Assembly: GCA_027023915.1 (NCBI GenBank)
Contig: JALVUB010000231.1
Span: 1 to 5,223 of the forward strand
DNA from: Sedimenticola sp.
GTDB taxonomy: Bacteria; Pseudomonadota; Gammaproteobacteria; Chromatiales; Chromatiaceae
DNA length: 5,223 nt
Direction of reading: 5' to 3'
The first letter of the stretch is position 1. Every line of letters starts with the position of its first letter. Both the position numbers and the translations under genes were made by a program. The notes below the pieces were generated by a model. The model did not search any database, was not told the DNA's origin, and was given only the letters and a program-made list of their open reading frames with translations. Below are positions 1 through 5,223 of this stretch, in pieces.

Positions 1-225
1 AAGCGCAGGCCGAGCCGGAAAAGGGCGACGAAGCGGAAAAGCCGGCGCCGCAGTTCAAGGAGAACGCCGGGGAAGAAAAAGCCGAACAGAAGCCGGAAGC
101 CGCGGAGATCGACGAAAAGAGCAGGGCCGGGGAAGCGCCCAAGCCAAAGGCCGAGGAAGAAAAGACCGAAAAGCCGCAATCCGCGCCCAAACCGAAACTG
201 GTCAAATCCTCGGGCAACCGCGAGA
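1..225 (+). other. Low-complexity Ala/Pro/Glu/Lys linker of CheA
   Basis: About 75 codons made almost entirely of Ala, Pro, Glu, Lys, Gln and Gly, with loosely repeated units such as EKP, EEKAE and KPEA. CheA proteins commonly have flexible linkers of this kind between the P2 and P3 domains, so I read it as the P2-P3 linker. It has no recognisable fold. The repetition is imperfect, both in the protein and in the DNA (recurring GAAAAGCCG-like words), so I do not call it a true tandem repeat. Confidence 0.75.
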
Positions 226-1433
226 GCGGTTCCATCCGCGTGGCCATCGAAAAGGTGGATCTGCTCATCAATCTGGTGGGCGAGCTGGTCATCACCCAGT
301 CCATGCTCAACCAGGTGGGAGAGGCCATCTTCATGCAGGGTGGCCCGGAGGCGGAACGCCTGATGAACGGCCTGGCCCAGCTCGAGCGCAACACGCGCGA
401 GCTGCAAGAGAACGTGCTGCAGATCCGCATGCTTCCCATCGGCTTTGCCTTCAACCGTTTCCCGCGCCTGGTGCGCGACATCAGCAGGCGGATAGGCAAG
501 AAGGTGGAGCTGGTGCTCACCGGTGAGCAGACCGAAGTGGACAAGACGGTTCTGGAGAAGATCGGCGATCCGCTGGTCCACTTGGTGCGCAACGCCCTTG
601 ACCACGGCCTGGAGACGCCGGAGGAGCGGCGCGCCGCCGGCAAGCCGGAAACAGGGCGGGTGGAGCTGAGCGCCCAGCACGAAAGCGGCAACATCGTCAT
701 CCGCATCACCGACGACGGGCGGGGTCTCAACCGCGAGAAGATTCTCAAAAAAGCGGTGGAAAAGGGGCTGGTGAGCAGCAAGGAAGAACTGAGCGACGAG
801 CGCATCTACAACCTCATCTTCCAGCCCGGCTTCTCCACCGCCGACAAGGTGAACGACCTCTCCGGGCTGGGCGTGGGCATGGATGTTGTCAAACGGAACA
901 TCAACGATCTGGGCGGCAGCGTCATCATCCAGTCGGAACCCGGACAGGGAAGCACGGTCACCATCCGCCTGCCCCTGACCCTGGCCATTCTCGACGGTCA
1001 GCTCGCCCGGGTGGGCGAAGAGATCTATATCGTTCCACTGATCTCCATCATCGAGTCCCTGCGCATCGAGCCAAAACATGTGGAACAGGTGCCCGGCGGC
1101 CCCGAGCTCTACCGTTTCCGCAACGAGTACATCCCCATCATCCGTCTGGATCGGCTGTTTGGTTCCAGCACCACCGACACCGACCTGGAAGAAGGGCTGC
1201 TGGTGGTGGTTGAAGCCGAGGGACAGCGCGTGGGGCTCTATGTGGATGCGCTGCTGGGACAGCAGCAGGTCGTCATCAAAAGCCTGGAGGCCAACTATCG
1301 GCAGCTCCCCGGCCTGTCGGGCGCCACCATACTTGGCGACGGGCATGTTGCCCTCATTCTGGACGTGGGCGGCGTAGCCCGTCTGTTCCTTGAAACCATG
1401 AACCGGTCGTCGGTGATGTCGGCCGTTTGTTGA
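1..1433 (+). CDS. cheA: Chemotaxis histidine kinase CheA, C-terminal part (5' end outside window)
   Basis: CheA is the cytoplasmic histidine kinase that autophosphorylates under receptor control and passes phosphate to CheY and CheB. The frame is open from base 3 to the stop at 1431-1433, giving 476 visible residues. Residues 1-75 are a charged linker. The dimerisation (P3) domain begins near residue 77 (SIRVAIEKVDLLINLVGEL). The ATPase (P4) shows an N box (HLVRNALDHGLE, bases 579-614), a G1 box (DDGRG, 711-725), an F box (FQPGFST, from 819), a G2 box (GLGVGM, 864-881) and GQGSTV (942-959). The CheW-like P5 domain follows to the end (GQQQVVIKSLEANYRQLPGL). The ATP-binding motifs look intact. 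The P1 phosphotransfer domain with its histidine, and P2, lie off the left edge. A GTG at 240 begins an open stretch but is an internal valine in the middle of the P3 start, so it is not the gene start. The stop lies 14 bases before cheW, indicating one operon. Confidence 0.97.
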   Translation, partial: AQAEPEKGDEAEKPAPQFKENAGEEKAEQKPEAAEIDEKSRAGEAPKPKAEEEKTEKPQSAPKPKLVKSSGNRESGSIRVAIEKVDLLINLVGELVITQSMLNQVGEAIFMQGGPEAERLMNGLAQLERNTRELQENVLQIRMLPIGFAFNRFPRLVRDISRRIGKKVELVLTGEQTEVDKTVLEKIGDPLVHLVRNALDHGLETPEERRAAGKPETGRVELSAQHESGNIVIRITDDGRGLNREKILKKAVEKGLVSSKEELSDERIYNLIFQPGFSTADKVNDLSGLGVGMDVVKRNINDLGGSVIIQSEPGQGSTVTIRLPLTLAILDGQLARVGEEIYIVPLISIIESLRIEPKHVEQVPGGPELYRFRNEYIPIIRLDRLFGSSTTDTDLEEGLLVVVEAEGQRVGLYVDALLGQQQVVIKSLEANYRQLPGLSGATILGDGHVALILDVGGVARLFLETMNRSSVMSAVC

Positions 1434-1436
1434 AAC

Positions 1437-1443
1437 AGGAGAG
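1437..1443 (+). promoter_or_regulatory. Ribosome binding site of cheW
   Basis: AGGAGAG lies in the short gap after the cheA stop, four bases before the ATG at 1448 (six bases from GGAG to the ATG). It decides the cheW start in favour of ATG 1448. The upstream in-frame TTG at 1427 overlaps the end of cheA, and the GTG at 1445 lies too close to the site. Confidence 0.8.
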
Positions 1444-1447
1444 AGTG

Positions 1448-2005
1448 ATGTCAGGTAACGCGGTGCAGCAGCTCGACGCCGATCTTCAACCGGGGAACGG
1501 TGCCGATCAGTACCTTACTTTCCGGCTTGGCGACGAGCAGTACGGGGTGGACATTCTGAAAGTCCAGGAGATTCGCGGGTGGACCCCGGTGACCCCCATG
1601 CCCAACACCCCACCGGCGGTACAGGGGGTCATTAACCTGCGCGGAACCGTGGTTCCGGTGGTGGATCTTCGCAGGCAGTTCCATCTGCCGGAAACCGAGC
1701 CGGGCGCCACCACCGTCATCATCGTCGTCCGCGCAGAGGATGGTGAAGGCAACGTCCGCACCATCGGCATGGTGGTGGACTCGGTGTCCGAGGTCTACAA
1801 CATTCCGGATTCGGAAGTGCAGCCGCCACCGCCGGCGGCGGAAGGCGTGCGCAACACCATCGCCGGCCTGGTGACGGTGGAGGACGAGATGATTGTCCTT
1901 CTGGACATCGACGAGCTGATGCTCAAAGAGGTGCTCGGCCTGTTCGACGAGGCGGCGGGCGCAAAAGACGGCATTGCAGGGGGAGAGGGCCATGAAAATC
2001 AATGA
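1448..2005 (+). CDS. cheW: Chemotaxis coupling protein CheW
   Basis: A 185-residue CheW, the cytoplasmic adaptor that links receptor hairpin tips to the P5 domain of CheA in signalling arrays. One CheW-like domain fills residues 21-163. It opens with QYLTFRLGDEQYGVDILKVQEI (split: QYLTFRLGDE at 21-30, QYGVDILKVQEI at 31-42). It carries the hallmark GVINLRGTVVPVVDLR at 60-75, whose Arg65 corresponds to the receptor/CheA-contacting arginine of Escherichia coli CheW, and it ends with VLLDIDELML at 150-159. It is slightly longer than E. coli CheW (167 residues, from memory) because of an N-terminal extension of about 15 residues and an Ala/Gly-rich tail. A four-proline run at 126-129 sits in a surface loop. 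The start ATG 1448 is chosen from its good ribosome site. The last 14 bases overlap the receptor gene, so the two are probably translationally coupled. Confidence 0.97.
   Translation: MSGNAVQQLDADLQPGNGADQYLTFRLGDEQYGVDILKVQEIRGWTPVTPMPNTPPAVQGVINLRGTVVPVVDLRRQFHLPETEPGATTVIIVVRAEDGEGNVRTIGMVVDSVSEVYNIPDSEVQPPPPAAEGVRNTIAGLVTVEDEMIVLLDIDELMLKEVLGLFDEAAGAKDGIAGGEGHENQ
1978..1985 (+). promoter_or_regulatory. Ribosome binding site of the receptor gene, inside cheW
   Basis: AGGGGGAG lies within the last codons of cheW, six bases before the ATG at 1992. It supports ATG 1992 over the in-frame TTG at 1974, which has no comparable site. Because it is embedded in cheW, ribosomes finishing cheW pass directly over it. 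Confidence 0.7.
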
Positions 2006-4811
2006 ACCGGTAACAGACAACGAAGTGCTTATTCCAGACGACGAGTACATCGTCTCCACTACCGACCTGAAGGGCATCATCACGTCGGTCAACACCACCT
2101 TTGAAAAGGTGAGCGGCTTCAGCCGGGAGGAACTGGTGGGCGCCAATCACAACATCGTCCGCCATCCCGACATGCCGCCCGAAGCCTTTGCCGACCTGTG
2201 GCAGCGCATCAAGGGTGGCAAGCCCTGGGTGGGAATAGTGAAGAACCGTTGCAAAAACGGGGACTATTACTGGGTGAAGGCTTCCGTCGTTCCCTTGCGC
2301 GAGGGAGACAGCGTGGTGGGCTACATGTCGGTGAGAACCCGTCCGGGTCGGGCCGAGGTGGAACAGGCCGAGGCGCTCTATCGCGACATCAGGGCGGGCA
2401 AGGCTTCGCTCAAGCCTTCGTTTGCGGAACGTCTCCGGGAAAGGGTCAGGAATCTTGGGGTCGCGCCCTATCTCACCGCGGCCACCTTGGGGTCCACGCT
2501 GCCCCTCATTGCGGTGGCCCAGGCCGCCCGCCACATCTCTTCACCCGTGATTCTTGGCGGCCTGGTGGTGCTTTTCATGAGCATGCTGGGCGTGGGGGCA
2601 TGGCTTCTGTACCGCTATCTTAGGCGCCCATTGACTCAGGTCAGGGAGGTGTTGGAACACATCGCGGCCGGCGATTATTACTACTGGATAGACGAACGGC
2701 GTAATGATGAGCTGGGGCGGATCCAGGAAATTCTTCAGGAAGCCCAGACCCGCTTTGGCTACACCATGAGCGAAGCGGTGGAGCGCGCCGAGGAGCTGGC
2801 GGCGATGCAGGAAGAGATGAACGGCATGGTGGAGGAGTTGAGCAAGTCCAAGGAACAGCTCGACAAGGAGCTGGAATCCGCCCGCCAGCGTGAGTCGGAA
2901 CTCAATCAGGTTCGCGAGGCGCTGGAGAGCGTCAGCGCCGCCGTGATGATGGTGGATCGGGAGAACCACATCATCTGCGCCAACGCCGCCGCCGGCCGGA
3001 TGATGCTGAAGCGGGAGGATGCCATACGCCGCGAGTACCCCGATTTCGATGCCGGCCAGCTTGTTGGTCGGCATGTGGATCTGTTTAGGCGGGGATGGGA
3101 CTTCAGCGAGCTGGAGGATGTCGTCGAGGAAAAGATCTTCGTCGGCGGGTGCGAGTTCAGGGTTATCGCCAGCCCAATTCGCGGTGAAGACGGCGAACGC
3201 AACGGCACTGTTCTCGAATGGGTCGATCGCACCGATCAGGCCATGGTGGAGCGGGAGTTCCAGGCAGTTGTCCAAGCCGCCTCTTCGGGTGATCTGAGCA
3301 AGCGGCTGCGGATCGAGGACAAAACGAGCGTGTTCGCCGAATTGAGCGGTAACGTGAACGGCCTGCTGGATGTGTTGGAAAAACTCATCAAGGATACCGG
3401 CGATGTCTTCCATGCCTTGGCTCAGGGCGATCTGACCGTCTCCATTGACCGTGACTACACCGGAGAGTTCGCGCGGCTGCGCGATGACGTCAATGCCACC
3501 GTGGCCCAGCTCACCGGGGTTATGGGCAAGATCCGCTACAGCACCAACGCGCTCGGGCAGGCAGCGCATGAGATCACCGAAGGAAACAATATGCTGGCCG
3601 AGCGGGTGGAACAGCAGGCGTCCAGCCTGGAGGAAACCGCTTCCAGCATGGAGGAGATCACTTCAACGGTGCGCCACAACGCCGACAACTCCCGCAAGGC
3701 CAGCGAGCTTTCCAAACAGACCCTGGAGAAGGCGGTGGCCGGCGGCGAGGTGGTTACCGAGACCATCCATGCCATGGACAAGATCACCGAGGCGAGCAAG
3801 AGAATTTCCGACATCATCGGCGTCATCGATGACATCGCCTTCCAGACTAACCTGTTGGCTCTCAATGCCGCCGTGGAAGCGGCCCGGGCGGGGGAACAGG
3901 GAAGGGGCTTTGCCGTGGTGGCCTCCGAGGTACGCAACCTGGCGCAGCGCAGCGCTTCCGCCGCCAAGGAGATCAAGGATCTCATACGTGACAGCGTGGG
4001 CAAGGTGGAGGAAGGCTCGCGCCTGGTCAACCAGTCGGGGGAGACCCTGGACGAGATCGTTGCCTCGGTCACCAAGGTGGACGAGTTCTTTGCCGAGATC
4101 GCCGCGGCCAGCGCCGAGCAGTATGCCGGCATCGATCTGGTCAATCAGGCGGTGACGCAGATGGACGGCAACGTGCAGAAGAACGCCGCCCTGGTGGAAG
4201 AGGTGGCCCAGGCAAGCCAGCTCATGGACGAACAGGCCAGGGAACTGCGGGAGCTGGTCTCTTACTTCAAAACCGTCAGTCAGGGTGGCGTGGAGAGCAA
4301 AGAGGGCGGCTGGGATGGCGTGGAGCGTCGTTCGCCCGACCGGCCCTGGTCCGGGGTAAAAGCGCCTGACCTCGATTTCGCTGCTGCCCGTACCAAGCAC
4401 AAGCTGTGGAAGAAGCGGTTGCGCTCATTCCTGGACGGCGAGGAGACCATGAGTGAAGCCGAGGCTGCTTCGCACCATGAATGTGACCTGGGCAAGTGGC
4501 TCTATGCCAGTGGCCTGGACCAGTTCGGTGATCTGCCAGAGATGCAGGAACTCGAAAAGATCCATGCCGAAATGCACGGCCTCATCAAAAAGGTGATCCG
4601 CAACAAGCACGCTGGACAGGTCGCCCAGGCGGAGAGCGTCCTCAAGCAGGTGGAGGAGTATTCCGACCGCATTGTGGGCCTGCTGGACATTCTGGAGCAA
4701 AAGACCAGCGGGGGCGCCGGTTCTGGCCGGTCTTCGACCCAGGCGGGAGAACAGGCGCCGGTGCGTCTCCTCCAGGTGGTGGGCGGAGACGAAGGTTGGG
4801 AAGATTTTTGA
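1992..4811 (+). CDS. Aer/Aer2-like methyl-accepting chemoreceptor with two PAS, CZB zinc domain and CheR-docking tail
   Basis: A 939-residue chemoreceptor, probably an inner-membrane energy/oxygen/redox sensor. Domain order: Aer-type PAS (about 14-118) with Asn34, Arg57, His58, Asp60 and Trp79 at the same numbers as in E. coli Aer, suggesting FAD; a hydrophobic hairpin (about 159-178 and 184-207) with a very short outer turn; HAMP (about 205-258); coiled coil (260-308); a second, Aer2-style PAS (308-415); two HAMP-like units (420-514, each with a GDL motif); a signalling hairpin (515-760) with tip IAFQTNLLALNAAVEAARAG; a linker; a CZB domain (797-902) with likely zinc ligands His803, Cys831, His858 and His862; and a tail ending GWEDF. 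Methylation sites are likely at Gln541, Glu548 and Glu555. It overlaps cheW by 14 bases and precedes cheR. The colinear Aer numbering and ribosome site support this start. Receptor identity is certain; the ligands are inferred. Confidence 0.96.
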   Translation: MKINEPVTDNEVLIPDDEYIVSTTDLKGIITSVNTTFEKVSGFSREELVGANHNIVRHPDMPPEAFADLWQRIKGGKPWVGIVKNRCKNGDYYWVKASVVPLREGDSVVGYMSVRTRPGRAEVEQAEALYRDIRAGKASLKPSFAERLRERVRNLGVAPYLTAATLGSTLPLIAVAQAARHISSPVILGGLVVLFMSMLGVGAWLLYRYLRRPLTQVREVLEHIAAGDYYYWIDERRNDELGRIQEILQEAQTRFGYTMSEAVERAEELAAMQEEMNGMVEELSKSKEQLDKELESARQRESELNQVREALESVSAAVMMVDRENHIICANAAAGRMMLKREDAIRREYPDFDAGQLVGRHVDLFRRGWDFSELEDVVEEKIFVGGCEFRVIASPIRGEDGERNGTVLEWVDRTDQAMVEREFQAVVQAASSGDLSKRLRIEDKTSVFAELSGNVNGLLDVLEKLIKDTGDVFHALAQGDLTVSIDRDYTGEFARLRDDVNATVAQLTGVMGKIRYSTNALGQAAHEITEGNNMLAERVEQQASSLEETASSMEEITSTVRHNADNSRKASELSKQTLEKAVAGGEVVTETIHAMDKITEASKRISDIIGVIDDIAFQTNLLALNAAVEAARAGEQGRGFAVVASEVRNLAQRSASAAKEIKDLIRDSVGKVEEGSRLVNQSGETLDEIVASVTKVDEFFAEIAAASAEQYAGIDLVNQAVTQMDGNVQKNAALVEEVAQASQLMDEQARELRELVSYFKTVSQGGVESKEGGWDGVERRSPDRPWSGVKAPDLDFAAARTKHKLWKKRLRSFLDGEETMSEAEAASHHECDLGKWLYASGLDQFGDLPEMQELEKIHAEMHGLIKKVIRNKHAGQVAQAESVLKQVEEYSDRIVGLLDILEQKTSGGAGSGRSSTQAGEQAPVRLLQVVGGDEGWEDF
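4794..4808 (+). other. C-terminal CheR-docking pentapeptide codons (GWEDF)
   Basis: The last five codons of the receptor encode Gly-Trp-Glu-Asp-Phe directly before the TGA. This fits the x-W-x-x-F pentapeptide at the end of E. coli Tar/Tsr (NWETF) and, from memory, P. aeruginosa Aer2/McpB (GWEEF). That peptide binds the beta-subdomain of the methyltransferase CheR, and in some species also CheB. It hangs on a flexible Gly/Ser/Gln-rich tail of about 35 residues after the CZB domain, the usual tethering arrangement. Confidence 0.85.
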
Positions 4812-4842
4812 ACAACAAAAAGGCGCGGCGACGATGAAAGCG

Positions 4843-4848
4843 AAAGGA
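4843..4848 (+). promoter_or_regulatory. Likely ribosome binding site of cheR
   Basis: AAAGGA lies six bases before the ATG at 4855 and is the best-spaced site among the three in-frame ATGs of cheR (4834, 4855, 4879). The ATG at 4834 has only a weak AAAGGCG about ten bases upstream, so the choice is not settled. Confidence 0.5.
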
Positions 4849-4854
4849 TTCCGC

Positions 4855-5223
4855 ATGGCGGGTGATGGCAGGCGTTCCATGTCGCTGTGGAACGACCATC
4901 ACTACGAATTTACCGACGAGGACTTTCACCGGTTGCGTGAACTGGTGTACAGGCACACCGGCATCCGGCTGGAGGAGCACCGCCGTGATCTGGTGTACAG
5001 CCGGTTGTCGCGCCGCCTGACAGCGTTGGGGCTGGATAACTTCACCCAGTATCGAGAGTTTATCGAACAGGGGTCGGAAGAGGAACTGGAGGCTTTTTGC
5101 AACGCGGTCACCACCAACCACACCGCTTTTTTCCGGGAGGCGCACCATTTCGAATATCTGACCGGATCACTGCTTCCCCGGCTGATGCGGGAAAAGCGCG
5201 AATCACGCCGGTTGCGCATCTGG
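4855..5223 (+). CDS. cheR: Chemotaxis protein methyltransferase CheR, N-terminal part (3' end outside window)
   Basis: CheR transfers methyl groups from S-adenosylmethionine to receptor glutamates during adaptation. The visible 123 residues contain the helical N-terminal domain (about 18-85: FTDEDFHRLRELVYRHTGIR, then a basic HRRDLVYSRLSRRL segment at 42-55 that corresponds to the receptor-contacting arginine-rich helix). The signature TTNHTAFFREAHHFEYL at 86-102 marks the start of the catalytic region. The window ends at RLRIW, just before the expected SAM-binding glycine motif. Most family members I recall have Leu rather than His in TTNxTAFFRE; this looks like a natural variant. ATG 4855 is chosen for its ribosome site. 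ATG 4834, in frame and 22 bases after the receptor stop, would add seven residues. It follows a receptor that carries the CheR-docking pentapeptide, which fits its role. Confidence 0.93.
   Translation, partial: MAGDGRRSMSLWNDHHYEFTDEDFHRLRELVYRHTGIRLEEHRRDLVYSRLSRRLTALGLDNFTQYREFIEQGSEEELEAFCNAVTTNHTAFFREAHHFEYLTGSLLPRLMREKRESRRLRIW

Noticed and set aside
1..225. Tandem DNA repeat in the cheA linker
   Set aside because: The recurring words come from biased Glu/Lys/Ala/Pro codons and do not form a regular repeat unit.
240..242. GTG at 240 as the start of a short CheA-like protein
   Set aside because: The frame is open to the left edge with linker codons and the conserved SGSIRVAIEKVDLL start of P3 spans this valine, so it is internal to cheA.
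1427..1429. TTG at 1427 as cheW start
   Set aside because: It overlaps the end of cheA, lacks a ribosome site, and the extra residues are encoded by the ribosome site of the ATG at 1448.
1974..1976. TTG at 1974 as receptor start
   Set aside because: The added residues are again the ribosome-site region; ATG 1992 has a well-spaced site and gives numbering identical to E. coli Aer.
2541..3569. Long antisense open frame (342 codons) opposite the receptor; similar ones at 1451-2146, 1923-2534, 3536-4144 and 3663-4400
   Set aside because: They lie entirely opposite well-recognised coding sequence, have His/Leu/Arg-rich translations without recognisable domains, and are expected in G+C-rich DNA.
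3445..4155. Sense-strand open frame of 236 codons within the receptor gene
   Set aside because: It is an out-of-frame Arg/Trp/Pro/Ser-rich shadow of the signalling domain.
4812..4854. Terminator or promoter between receptor and cheR
   Set aside because: The gap is short, has no stem-loop followed by a T run and no convincing -35/-10 pair; the A-rich stretch just after the stop is not enough.

Overview
The window is a continuous stretch of a bacterial chemotaxis operon, all on the + strand. It holds the 3' part of cheA, a complete cheW, a complete large methyl-accepting chemoreceptor and the 5' part of cheR. By eye the DNA is G+C-rich (about 60%). Gene order and protein style suggest a proteobacterium, most likely a gammaproteobacterium. 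The species cannot be read from the sequence.

Layout. 1-1433: cheA, entering from the left edge in a charged Ala/Pro/Glu/Lys linker, followed by the dimerisation, ATPase and CheW-like domains. 1448-2005: cheW. 1992-4811: a 939-residue receptor whose start lies inside the end of cheW. 4855-5223 (possibly from 4834): the N-terminal part of cheR, cut by the right edge. There is no gene-free stretch over 50 bases. I saw no RNA gene, mobile element, CRISPR array, promoter or terminator. The genes are spaced as one transcription unit, and its promoter must lie upstream of the window.

How the genes work together. The receptor signals through CheW to the kinase CheA, and CheR methylates the receptor for adaptation. 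The order cheA-cheW-receptor-cheR matches, from memory, the Pseudomonas aeruginosa che2 cluster (F7 class), where the receptor is Aer2/McpB and cheD and cheB follow cheR.

The receptor is the most interesting object here. It joins an Aer-type (FAD-binding) PAS domain, a membrane hairpin, a HAMP domain, a coiled coil, a second PAS domain of the Aer2 style, two further HAMP-like units, a 36-heptad-type signalling hairpin with methylation sites, a zinc-binding CZB domain and a C-terminal CheR-docking pentapeptide, GWEDF. It therefore looks like an energy/oxygen/redox receptor with several inputs and methylation-based adaptation. The individual domains are known; their combination and the loss of the expected haem histidine in PAS2 are the points worth pursuing.
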